From Peltaster fructicola (Eukaryota > Ascomycota > Dothideomycetes), in contig CP051141.1 in NCBI GenBank assembly GCA_001592805.2, positions 3,472,001-3,536,000 on the forward strand: 64,000 bases of DNA, given 5' to 3'. The position numbers were made by a program, and so were the translations under genes. The notes under the pieces are model-generated. The model did not search any database, was not told where the DNA came from, and saw only the letters and a list, made by a program, of their open reading frames with translations. Shown piece after piece: positions 12,014 through 22,287 of this stretch (position 1 is its first letter; every line of letters begins with the position of its first letter).

Positions 12014-12900
12014 TTATTTACCGGCCATCCAACCCAGCTTGTATGTCTTGAGCCTGGCGACTACTCCGATGACAATGAGTACGCTGCAGAGCACCACAGC
12101 CCACAGCTGAATCTTGAGGGACTGCTTGTTGAAGTCTGTCTGCGTGGCTGCACACACAGTCGCGAGCATGAGCAGCAGAACAATATATCCACTGAGCCTG
12201 TGATATTTGTACAGCTTCTTTGCATTGTCCACGCCACCGTACAGTCCTGGTGTGAAGTACTGCGTGATGCCTACCACCGTCTGGATGACCACGAAGATGT
12301 AGGTGATGAGGCCTAGGATAGCATGTGTCGAGACGAAGTGGGTTCCTTGGTGCGAGAACTTGTTGTACTCGATAATGATCAGGCCTGCTACACCAGCGAG
12401 GAACCCAACGTCGTTCAGCCCTGCATGGACTAGTGTTCCCTGCTTCTTCTGCTGCGCCGTGTGTGTCGGTTGGAGTACGAGGATACCTTGGACGAGGAAG
12501 AGGAGTGCGGTCGAGTTGAGGAGCTGTGGAGGACGTCAGTCGTGCTCGAGTGCGGAACGCGCTCGACGTACCGGATGTGCTGAGAAGAGCCTAGAGTTCG
12601 GCGTCATGTTACTGAAGACTGCACCCCAGATGACTGCAGCGAGCTGTGTAGCTGTCAGCAAGGTCATCTCGTCTCAATGTCGGCGTATCGTACCACCCAG
12701 ACTCCGGCTTGTGCAAGCACTGCAGTTCCTACAGAGAACTTCTATCAATCATTGCATCCACGACCCGATGAATGCATATCCTCACCGATCACGAAGTTGT
12801 GATAGATCGGCTTGCCATCTTGCTGACTGGCATCTCCCGGCCTTCCAAGCAAAGGTTCATCCTCGCCAGTACCAGCTACACGTTGTGCCTCGTCCGCCAT
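12014..12900 (-). CDS. Cytochrome b561-domain membrane protein
   Basis: Four exons: 12786-12900, 12694-12728, 12572-12643 and 12014-12523. All junctions are GT-AG and keep frame, giving 243 residues. The short N-terminus (MADEAQRVAGTGEDEPLLG) is cytosolic in type. The rest carries about six hydrophobic helices. Conserved histidines suited to binding two b haems are seen in SAHPLLN, GTLVHAGLN, STHAILG and YKYHRLSGY. The family moves electrons across endomembranes or the plasma membrane, often from ascorbate-like donors or for ferric reduction. The donor and acceptor here are unknown. Confidence 0.88.
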
Positions 12901-13221
12901 GTCAGCTTCTTAGAGTACTTCGATGATAGCGATACTGATACTGTCTCAGCTCGGAGTCGAAAGTAGCTGATCGGAAGATGTTTCGAGGATGGACGCGCAT
13001 ACCATTAGCTAAGCTTAATGTATGTGCAGCTATCTGATGACGAGATGTGCATGACTTGCGGGGCCAACAAGATAATCACACCAACACTCGCTTTGATTGG
13101 TAATTGAAATACATTGTCTTTTGTACAGTAATCATAGCGTTTCGCTCGTAGGCGGTCCTTGTGCTATCGGGCTAGCTGTAGGTTGATATACATGTATCCT
13201 GCTCCCATTTCACTAGGCCCA
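12901..13221. other. Short intergenic region
   Basis: It contains the promoter side of the cytochrome b561 gene and the 3' side of the acyltransferase gene. Nothing else is recognised. Confidence 0.4.
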
Positions 13222-14748
13222 CTAGTTATACTTGAATCTCTGCCATATCGCCTGGGAGATTTTGATACTAGGTCGATCGAACATCTTCGTGCCCAGCTCT
13301 GCAACGTAGAGATAGACAGGTATGCTCACGAAGGCGCAGAACAAGAAGTTGGGCTCAAGGCCCGCTGGGCCACCTTTTGGCAACGGCCACCAGGGCTGGT
13401 CGCTCAAGAGGCCAGCGATCGCACCAAATTTGGGTCTTTGTTTCTCCTCATAGATCTCCTTGACACCAGTCATGAAGAATAGGCTCTCAGAGAAGTACGC
13501 TATCATGGGACCATGAATGAGGTACAGCGCGAATGAGTGTCGTCCGAGATCTGCAGGTATCTGTCAGTGGGCGCTCGTGATGGACTGAGTTCTCAACTTA
13601 CATTGTGCTATCGGCGAGTCAAATGATCGACGGAGCCAGGATATTTCTCGGATCGAAAAGAGCAACAGTGCAGCAGCCCAGAACAACCAGAACCAGCGGA
13701 ATTGGGAATCCGCATCGATGTAGTAGAATGGTACCATGGCACTGAGTGTTGACCAGCCTGGACAATTTCCAAGAGTCTCCGCCTTGGTGCTCCAGTCAGA
13801 AGATGGTTGTGTTGCGAGATACAAGCTGGCGATGAAGAGAGCGTGCATGACGACCGTCTTTACACTTGCTCTTGACTTGCTGTAGAGCCAATCGCTGATA
13901 ATAGACCAAGGCATCCGGATATTGTTGCCAGACAGCGCGAGCAGGTCCAGCTCACATATGAACATGCCTGCGAAGAAGCACGCATACCAAGCGCCGGGCG
14001 ACAAGACTGCCAGGTGGATGATCATGCCGGCCGTCATCAGGATTCTATTTCTGTTGCTCAGTCCTTGTACAATGATCAGGTACACAAAGAGGAACATAGA
14101 GCCTCTTAGTTCGACAGGTATCGTCCAGGTGTGAACATTGTAGTATGAGAATAGCCAGTAATTCCTGTAAAAGTACGAGAATAATGTCGTCTCTGCTATC
14201 CACGCGAAGACTTCAGACACGATGTTGCCTTGTTTTGGAGTGTTCTCCGGTGTGATGCCAAGTACGTGCCAACAGGTGAAGATCGCAATGGTACAGAGGA
14301 AAACCGGGACATAGAGGCGTACCGGTCGTCGAACGATGGCTGAGTGAACAGCATCTGTGAAGTCTTGACGACGGCCTTCTTGCAGGTATTGGATCAATCT
14401 TCGAGGCACCACATATCCAGAGATCACGAAGAACAGCATGACCGAGAAGTGTCCTCCAGTGAAAGGCAGGCGAATGATAGGTAGCGCTGCCCAGGTAGTG
14501 TTGTATTCCTCGTTGTGTCGAAACTTCGAACCGTAGCACAGCTCAATGCCATCATGAGTGTACACAGTAAGGTGCATGAAGGTGACGCACAACGCAGCCC
14601 AACCACGGAGACCGTCTAGCCATGCTGTTGGTCCAAGGTGAGGTGTTGCTACTCTGCCCCTGGTGAAAATCTCTGGGACGAAGAAGTCTGTGATCCGGGA
14701 GACGCTTGACTGTGCTTTGGGCGAATCATCGCCGAGAAGAATACCCAT
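13222..14748 (-). CDS. Acyltransferase-3 family membrane protein
   Basis: Two exons, 13602-14748 and 13222-13550, with a 51-bp intron (GTAAGT...CTGCAG), giving 491 residues. The N-terminal signature LDGLRGWAALCVTFMH and the HFSVMLFFVISGYVVPRRL segment mark the acyltransferase-3 family. About ten hydrophobic segments follow, including NYWLFSYYNVHTWTIPVELR. The last exon supplies GRHSFALYLIHGP, a typical near-C-terminal motif. The family moves acyl groups (often acetyl) onto sugars, lipids or polyketides across a membrane. Homologues occur both alone and in secondary-metabolite clusters, but no such cluster is next to it here. The substrate is unknown. Confidence 0.9.
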
Positions 14749-15775
14749 TCTTCGTGATCATTGAGCGGGCCAAGTGGCTTCTGATTACTTGACTGAGGTG
14801 TGCGATTGTCGAGCAGTCAAGTCTGCCCAGGAGGATAGCTTTCGGACTGCAAGGAATGGGGTCCATGGTGACGGGACGCTAATTGGCATTATGAACAGTG
14901 AACCAGCATATGTTCCTCGGTGGCTTGAATAGAAGTCAGCTAAGCGTACTCGTATCGTTGTTCAGGCCAATGAGAGAGACATTCGGTCAAAATGCCGCGC
15001 ATGAAGATCGTGTGTCTGAGGCGGGCGTAGACATAAACCTTAGTGAATGATTATGCATGGCCGAGAAGCCTGTGCGTGACTTGGTTGCCGACGGAAAACG
15101 GCCCACTGCGGTGGTCGTGCTCAGAAGTAGACGAGCTTGCGCCTTCACTGAGAGCAAGGATGTGTATGCATGTCATGGTGACTTCTGAGGACGCCGCAAA
15201 GTTGTTCCCAGCTGTGAAATCAAGCAGGAGATGAGGTGTTGTACAATTGGTGGAGTGCTCAGGTACAAGTTGGTGTACTTCAGGCTACAGCCGACAAGAG
15301 CAAGATAGGCGCAGCTAACCTCTCTGCCCCTTGCAGCAGGCCGTTGTTGATTTACGAACAATCAATTTCTCAATGCACAAGACATCGGCCGAGGGTGGTG
15401 AGTATAGAGTCCTATGCCTTGGCACAGGGCAGCCCTGGAGCACAAATCATCAGACAACATCATGGCGAGGGTAAGAGAGTGCACGAGCAGCACATCTGTC
15501 CCTACTGATGCTCATGATTAGTGATCGACAACCGGAAGCATCGTAATGGAAGTCCCTCATACGAAAGCACCACACTGCTGTCTACATCACTAGTTCAATG
15601 GGCGTGTGACTGCGTGTAACACAGCCAGGTTTTGCAGCTGAAACAGTACCGTCGTCTTATGTATCAGCTAATGTACATGAATATGTCTCAAACCCATATA
15701 TGAATGCTCTCAGCAACGCCTCGCTAATGCCATCCCGTTGATGGCGACGCATGACACCGTCTCAATCGGCTTCAA
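14749..15775. other. Intergenic, about 1 kb, nothing recognised
   Basis: This is the promoter side of the acyltransferase gene and the 3' side of MPE1. There are only scattered frames of 60-90 codons without recognisable domains. Confidence 0.4.
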
Positions 15776-17501
15776 TCACACTTGCTTGTAGTCCATACTC
15801 CTTGGTCGATTCTGTCGACCACGACGCCGGTTGGGATTGACCGGCTGACGGAAATACGCTCCATCGTTGCCCTGCTGTCCACTGAAGGGCTGATTACCTT
15901 GCCAGGCACGAGGACCAGCCGGCGCCGCGCCACCATTGTTGAAACCAGGTCCCATGGGCATTTGCATCATGTTTGGCATGCCGTTCATCATAGGCATACC
16001 GGGCATACCGGGCATACCAGGCATGCCCATGCCCATCATGCCATTCATCATCATGGGGTTCATCATCATAGGATTGAATGGAGGCATTCCGGTCGGCATA
16101 CCTGGCACGCTTCCGAACATCTGATTCATCTGAGCAACGAACTCTGCTGTGTTCTTCGGCACTTGCATGCCTGGAACGACGGCGGCCGCAGCAGCAACTG
16201 GTGTGTCCTCTTTCGCGGTCGCCTTCTGCTTCTTGTCAGGCTCAGTCTTCTCGAGCTCTTCCTCCGCAGCACGCTTCTTTGAGGGTGTTGGTGATGGTGA
16301 TTTGGCAGACTCATTAGCAACCGTAGTGTCAACCTCTGCTGGCGTATCTGCAGTGTCGACTTTGATTCTCTGTGCCGCCTTCTCGACCTTATACTCATTC
16401 ACTTTTTTGGCGGTTTCCTCGTCTGCCTTGAGATCATCCAGAAGGACTTGCGCGCCACAGTGTGGACACACAAAGTCTTTCTCGATGAGTTCATTCTCTA
16501 TCGCGGCTCGCGAATATGTTGTGCTGCAGCACGGTGTCTTGACCGGATCCTCAAACAAGGCGTTGCTTAGAGGACACTCTAGGCCCCGTGCACGTACGTC
16601 TTCGAGCTCCTCATCGAGAGCTTTTTGCTGCTCAGCCGTAGCCTTGTTCTGGTCTTGGAACTTCTGCCACGAGGCTTCATCTGGTCTCGACACCACCCAC
16701 TCGCCCTCTGGCGTGTACATCACACCACTCGGCAGCTTAGACACATCGATTTTGCCGTCCTCGTCAACGGTCAGTGGCTTGTCGATCTTCTGGAGGAACG
16801 ACTTCGGTATGCCAGTGGTACGTCGGAATTTGGGTCTACCATCAAAGTTTGGGTCGTTGTTGGTAGGACAAGCTTGAATCCAATGGCCCTTCTGGCCGCA
16901 ACGATGGCAGATGTATCCATCAGGGACCGGTTTATCAGGAGCAGGAGCAGACTTGCTAGTGAAGAATGGTTTATTGTTTACACCCTTGGCAGCGATCTCC
17001 GCTTGTGCTTCTTGCCACGACGCCTTATTCTCGCTAAACATTGCTTGTAGTTTCTCCTCTTCGGTCATGGGCTTGCCAGTAGGCACTACCTGTGCCAGTG
17101 GTGCACTCTGGCTGCTTGTGCCGCTCATGTTCTCGATTCTGTGCTGATTCTTTGTCGTCACAGGCATCTTGCCCGACACATAGCGGGCGGCACGACCGGC
17201 ACCTGGTTTGGTGGCAGGCAGACGTCGTGCAATGACTGTCGTCGAACGAGGGATCTGTACTGTATCGTCATCGTAGACTGGGAGAGTGTTAGCAACAAAT
17301 CTTGCCAATATTGTGATCGTGAAGCATACCTTCATTGGTGTCGGCAGAGTATATTTCAAGGTCGAAATCAGTGCCGTCGCCGAGCTTGTTGTACGCAATG
17401 ATCTCTCGCTTCACCTCAAACACAGACAAACTCGTACCATCAAATGTGATAGGAGAAGGCTCTTTCTGAGACTTGAATTTGAAGAAAATTGACGAAGACA
17501 T
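15776..17501 (-). CDS. MPE1: Mpe1-like cleavage and polyadenylation factor subunit (RBBP6 family)
   Basis: Two exons, 17330-17501 and 15776-17277, give 557 residues. The first exon plus the start of the second encode a ubiquitin-like DWNN domain (MSSSIFFKFKSQKEP...). A CCHC zinc knuckle (CHRCGQKGHWIQAC) lies at about 178-192. A U-box/RING-like domain (LECPLSNALFEDPVKTPCC...VCPHCGAQV) lies at about 286-335. An acidic/basic linker and a Met-Gly-Pro-rich tail at about 450-500 follow. This domain order defines Mpe1/RBBP6, a nuclear subunit of the pre-mRNA 3'-end cleavage and polyadenylation machinery with a proposed E3 role. The start is the first ATG of the DWNN domain. Confidence 0.95.
15990..16100 (-). 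repeat. Minisatellite-like Met-Gly-Pro-rich coding repeat in MPE1
   Basis: Near-tandem units of 9-12 bases of the type GGCATACCG and GGCATGCCC encode short G-M-P and M-M-N repeats in the MPE1 tail (for example PGMPGMPGMPMMNGMP). The repeat stays in frame. Confidence 0.7.
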
Positions 17502-18524
17502 GATCGGCGGATCGTAGGTGCAAGGGCGACCGCTGGGAAGAAGGACCACGAGCTGAGTCGATGCAGTTAGTATCGCACTGAGATCCTTCCTAGTATGTGC
17601 ACTCTCGATAGCCAGAGGACTCAATGGAAGCACGGAATGATGGACTTTTAATTGATAACAACTGTCTGGGCAGAAGGAGAATGGTTCCAAGGGTCAGAAC
17701 GACCTCTTGTTATCTCAAAAGATGTGATCTCGAACAACGTGATGGGAGTTTTTTTTCTGAATGTGATATACGCCTCTTTCGTGCTCGTGCACCCGACAAT
17801 CTTCACTTCAGTCTTCAATTCCACCCTGCTCGAGTATCGATCTTGTGATGCGCACTTATGCTGACAGGCGCGGTGTCGCACGGCGGTAGACGAGGAGAGC
17901 GGTGACAAAGGGAGCAGGAGGGTGTGTTGTAGGAGTGTGACAGAGGAAGAGAAGCAGGAAGAGCTGAGGAGAAGTTACTTGCGGAGGGATGACTAACACC
18001 CTCCGGAGGCGGCTAGACTGGATGCAACCTCAGCCATCAACTTCTTATGTCACCGTGACTTGAGCAACGCACTCTCTCGTCTTCACCGTTGCCATGGAAC
18101 GCTCGATGCTACTTGTCTTCAGGCCGTTACGTGCTGTGCGACGGCGCATGATGCACCGAACACACGATGTTGCATCTGCAACCATAAATAGCACTCTTGG
18201 CTACCGTCATTTGGAGATCTCTCCACTACTCCCGAGCCGCAAAACCTTTCGTGACACAGCGACAAAGGCCTCTTTAGCTTCAGACTACAGTGACCTCTAC
18301 TCACACTCTGGTGCCGGACCGAAGATTATCCAGTCGTTCCAGGGTCATGCCAGGCATGTAGATCATCTTAGCACAATGCTGGAATGACCAGATGTTCAAG
18401 AATGACTTTCTTGCTTGAGCTGAATCTGGGTAAGTTATGCAAGCTGTCTCGCGTCTTGGTACTTTCCATAGACGATCTTTGCCATGCTGTGTCTTGGTGC
18501 CGCAGTTATACGAGGTGGCCAGCA

Positions 18525-18544
18525 GGCTTGGCTTGGCTTGGCTT
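18525..18544 (+). repeat. Short tandem repeat, GGCTT x4
   Basis: Four perfect copies of the pentamer GGCTT in the promoter region of the phiA-like gene. No function is assigned. Confidence 0.8.
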
Positions 18545-18702
18545 ATGGTGCTACACATACACCTGACGCACTTCACTTGTCCCGGATGGAGAATGATGCA
18601 CCTGCTTCGTGGCGACGACGTCGCATTGCTGCGAGAGCATTCGTGTGACGGTAAGTCCAAGTGGTATGGCAACTGCAACATCGTCTCTGCTGCCGGAAGG
18701 CA

Positions 18703-18708
18703 TATAAG
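18703..18708 (+). promoter_or_regulatory. TATA-like box of the phiA-like gene
   Basis: TATAAG lies about 150 bases before the ATG at 18852. It is followed closely by a CT-rich stretch (CACCTCCTACCTCGATC) that fits a transcription start region. Confidence 0.45.
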
Positions 18709-18851
18709 AGAACACCTCCTACCTCGATCTTCTCCTTTCATCATTCAAACACAACTGAACACACCAACAGTACATTTGATCTCAAGCTCAATTCACAATA
18801 AAAGCAATAATAGACCCAACCTATATCACAACACACTTCAGACATATCAAG

Positions 18852-19439
18852 ATGAAGACCGCAGCGGCCATCCTCGCTCTCGCAGGAGCAGTCACCGCAC
18901 AAAACTACATGCGCGTCATGTCCATCCGCTCAGGCTCGCCTATCATGTACGCACCAATGGTCGCTCGTGGTGAGAAGATCTACCTGGGCGGCGAGACAGC
19001 ATCATACTGCCCAGAGACAGTCGGAGAGAACTGCCCGGCAGGGAACACCACTACCTTCGTCTACGGTCAAGGCCATCTCTCTATGGGAGCTATCGTTCCT
19101 GGTGGACAAGCCGTCTACGTCGATTCACAAACAGGTGCTGTTGGCTACACGATTGCACACTCAGCAGCTATTCCTCAAGGTGCCTATCAGGCAGGCTGGA
19201 ACGTTACTCAGAATGTGGCTGCAGGAGGCATACTCGGACGACTCGACTTCGAGGGAGGCCTTATTGCTTGCCCAGTCGATGGCACATACCCATACCAAGT
19301 GTTTGGCCAAGTTGAGGGTGTCAGCTTCGCTGCCGACTGCTTGGCTTTGATGCGCTGTTCAGCAACAGCTCTCAGGCATCAGCATGGGAGTATACCTAAG
19401 TCTTCGGACTTTGACGAGAAACATGTACAATTAGCATAG
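18852..19439 (+). CDS. phiA: PhiA-like secreted cell-wall protein with an apparent C-terminal frameshift
   Basis: The ORF starts with a clear signal peptide (MKTAAAILALAGAVTAQNYM). The small secreted-protein fold of the PhiA/IgE-binding family follows: VMSIRSGSPIMYAPMVARG, YLGGETASYCPE, CPAGNTTTFVYGQG, PGGQAVYVDSQTGAVGYT and LIACPVDGTYPYQVFGQ. PhiA proteins sit in or on the conidial/hyphal wall and were first linked to phialide development. The reading frame as given ends at 19439 (195 residues), but its last ~35 residues do not fit the family. From about 19344 the neighbouring frame gives GFDALFSNSSQASAWEYT and a TAA at 19397-19399, which is the expected C-terminus. One base appears to be missing in the G run at 19343-19344. 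It is host-type, single exon and close to its family length once that is allowed for. Confidence 0.85.
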   Translation: MKTAAAILALAGAVTAQNYMRVMSIRSGSPIMYAPMVARGEKIYLGGETASYCPETVGENCPAGNTTTFVYGQGHLSMGAIVPGGQAVYVDSQTGAVGYTIAHSAAIPQGAYQAGWNVTQNVAAGGILGRLDFEGGLIACPVDGTYPYQVFGQVEGVSFAADCLALMRCSATALRHQHGSIPKSSDFDEKHVQLA

Positions 19440-19556
19440 TCTGGATAGCATTACCTTGGAAAGTAGCATATCAAGAATCGGAGCCTTTGGAAGGATGAAC
19501 ATGCTTTATAGTATATCCAGATCTGCTGCATGCATATATACGCCAATTATGTATGA

Positions 19557-21093
19557 TCACTTCGACTTCGCCGAGTCCTTATCATTTCTCAACGTGCTTT
19601 GCGCACTCGAACCATAACTGCTTGCGACTGGGTCGACGTCCTTGAGAGATTCGTCTTCATCCTCATCATCGAGCTTGAACCTGTCGTCGTCTCCGTCATA
19701 GAGCGTCTCCTCACCAACCAGACGATCCTCCTCATCGCGACCTTCATCGTCCATGACTGCTTGGTAGCCAACCTTGTCCTTCTTTCGGTCCATGATCAGG
19801 TTGTCGATCACATAGTACTGAACAGCGTTCATGATCAGAGGGAAGATGAACATTGCGAAGGCGATCTCGACTCGCTCGTCGAACTGAGTCCAGCGGAGAG
19901 CCCAATCACCAACCCATGGTAGCCAAGGCAGGAGGGAGAATAGCAGAAACACGGCGAACTTCATGCCGGTGAGACCGATGAAGTAGATAAGCAGCTGCTT
20001 CAGGTACCATGTCGTCTTTGGAGGGTCGCCGTAGCTACCGGACTTGATCGATTGTGGCGGTCTGGCCAGCGGTGTCCTCAGGCAGAGCGCGGTGATGACC
20101 ATCAACAGGACGTACAGAACTGGAATGCCAAGCGTCGTCTGCCGGATAGATTAGCTTGTGCGCAAAGAAAAGAGGATGTCTGCTACTCACATCGATTGCC
20201 AGGTTGAGCAAGTAGAACGAACAAGGATTCGGGCGATGGCCGCCCTCAGCTGCCTGGTTCGCAACATTCTCTGCGTGGTTGGCAAGCTCTACCGAGCTCA
20301 GCATACTCATGCCCACGTTCAAAACGTGCGTCAGCATTGAACCAAAGATCTGCTTGGAAACGTCGAAGAACCAGATCTTCCATGGTCGTTGCGGCTTCTC
20401 TCTGTAACGCTTGAACACCAGGGTCAGGATTGCAAAGCCGCCCAGAGCGCCCTGAACCAGCAGGGCAAATGGACCCAGCAATTGACATCTTTTCTTGGGC
20501 TTCTCTGCTTCCGCCATAGGTCCCGCATCTGATCCAGTCTCCTGTGGCTTTGCACTTTCTTGTACCTGTGTTGCCGAAGTCGTTGGATCTGCTACAGCAT
20601 CCTCGATCTCTTGCGCTAGCTGTACAGTCGGACTCGGGCTAGGTGCGCTTGTCGAGATGCTGACTGGGTCCTGCTTCAACCCATTCACTGAAACCAGCAC
20701 GGTATCGAATATCAGTGTGCTATCAGCCGGGATCTTGCCCATAGGTTCACTGCCATAGGCAAGCTCAGGCGGTACCGTGAGCTTCCTCGCCTCGCCAGGG
20801 CACATATCCAGTAGAGCGATATCCCAACCTTTGATCACTCGGCCGGCACCAAGCTTGAATGTGAACGGCCCGCGACCGTATGAAGTATCGAACTCGGTCC
20901 CATCTTCCAACGTCCCGCTGTAGTCAACAGCGATAACATCGCCTGCTTTTGAAGGCGCTGTGCATTCGATTTTCGTGGTGTGGTCTATCTGTACGCCTTG
21001 TGAGAGTTCTTCGGGTAAGGAGGCTGCGTTTGTGGAAGTGACCGTCGTCAGGAGAGCAAGCAAAGTGCTCGGCAGCATGCTGAAATGCCGCAT
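19557..21093 (-). CDS. Fusion of secretory FKBP prolyl isomerase and STIMATE-family membrane protein
   Basis: Two exons, 20191-21093 and 19557-20138, with a 52-bp intron (GTGAGT...GGCAG), give 494 residues. A signal peptide (MRHFSMLPSTLLALLTT...TNA) leads into an FKBP domain at about 35-145. It keeps VDYSGTLEDGTEFDTSYGRG, VIKGWD, the AYG loop and the final FDTVLV strand, so it should be an active prolyl isomerase. A Ser/Thr/Pro-rich linker of about 60 residues follows. A STIMATE-type domain then begins at CQLLGPFALLVQGALGGFAI and continues through WKIWFFDVSKQIFGSMLTHV, NPCSFYLLNLAIDTT, several membrane helices and an acidic tail. STIMATE proteins (yeast YPL162C, human TMEM110) are ER/vacuolar membrane proteins, some acting at ER-plasma membrane contacts. 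The upstream in-frame codon for a longer form is TTG, so the ATG at 21093 is used. Confidence 0.88.
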
Positions 21094-22193
21094 GGTGGGT
21101 GTTGATTTGGCAGAACACAATCTGTGATAGTAGCAGTCCTATAGATGATAAACGAGTCCGGCCGGCTTCAGCTGTAGGATGCTGTCGGGCAGCAGCGCTT
21201 ACTTCTAGGTTGTTTGCAACAAGTTGGTGTCTGGAGAGAGTCAAGGGCACATCGTTGCGATGTCGATGCTTGGACGAGTATAGGTGGTAATGCTGTTGTA
21301 GATGTGTGACTCTCCTGTCAGCAGATCGCGCGAAGGTTGGCATCATTTGGTAGGGCGGCGAGGCCTAGCCTGAGGCTTGTGCCGAGACGGCTATTCAAAG
21401 ACAAGTCGAGAACAGCAAACAAAGACCATGAATACTGGCGACACTCGAGCGTGCGACACTCTTGTACGATGGTGGAAATCCTTCACTGTGGTGCGCTAGA
21501 CATCATGACATGGCTGCGACTCTACTGGTGATGCTCTCATCCCTGCGTACGGAATGTGTGTGGTCTTGCGTCGGTAAATGCAGTGCTCAACGTCAAGATT
21601 TGGGGTCACTTTCGTCGACGGTCTCGCGACCACACACGATCGGTGCGTGTACAGATTGATATCCTAAGGTCAACAAAGATGTTCGTTGGCTCTGAGCTCG
21701 TTTAGCTATCGTGTCGATGCATCATCTATACTGGATGAACGAAGTGGCTTGGTGGGCTTGCGCTAGAATGATGAAATCGGTAGAGCTACAGGGGTGCAGT
21801 CACCGATCCCTCATATCGACGAACTGTTGCTACTGACACTGCTGCCTCGCAGTATAACGAATTACACACAATCTCCTTATTCATTTATACGGTGCTGTCC
21901 GAGCATTGCCATCTGTACTCGTCACATGGCAATTCCTGTCGCTGCTTGACAAGTCCACACTTGCAACCCTAAGCATCATTCTAGCGCTGGTTGGCGGATG
22001 CATGCACATCATCTGCGATCTATCGATACAGCTTTGACACATCATCCACCCTTCTCGACCTTCTCGACGACACGACGACCACACGCGTTCTTCTACGAGC
22101 GACGAATCTACTCTTCCATCAGCGCCACAGACCGCACATCATCCTTTCGACCGCTCGAGATGCAGCGATCATGTCAACGGGATTGAAAGCGAC
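21094..22193. other. Divergent intergenic region, FKBP-STIMATE / histidine kinase
   Basis: A 1.1-kb upstream region shared by both genes. No gene is recognised; two short upstream ORFs near the right end are listed separately. Confidence 0.45.
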
Positions 22194-22287
22194 ATGGCCG
22201 ACGAGAAGATGGACCGCAAGCAGGCTCCTAAGCAGATCGACAAAGCACGAGTCTCGCGCATGTTCGAGCGTCTGCGTGAAGGCGTGA
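22160..22287 (+). promoter_or_regulatory. Two upstream ORFs in the histidine-kinase leader
   Basis: An 8-codon ORF starts at 22160 and stops at 22186. A second ATG at 22171 opens a 38-codon ORF in another frame that runs past the main start at 22194 and ends at 22287. If these lie in the mRNA leader, they would limit initiation at the kinase start. The transcript start is unknown. Confidence 0.35.

Larger units (their letters stand above)
17502..18851. other. Divergent intergenic region between MPE1 and the phiA-like gene
   Basis: A 1.35-kb shared upstream region. It contains a short GGCTT tandem repeat, a TATA-like box for the right-hand gene and a long pyrimidine- and CA-rich leader before its ATG, typical of highly expressed fungal genes. 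No further gene is recognised. Confidence 0.5.

Noticed and set aside
15782-16877. Plus-strand frames including a His-rich 166-codon frame
   Set aside because: The His-rich look comes from the reverse of the Met-Gly-Pro repeat in MPE1.
19300-19400. An intron explaining the PhiA-like C-terminus
   Set aside because: No GT donor and AG acceptor lie around 19335-19350 that would join the two frames.
20035-20138. The longer first frame of the FKBP-STIMATE gene reading on past position 20190
   Set aside because: It reads through the 52-bp intron; splicing at GTGAGT...GGCAG restores the conserved STIMATE sequence.
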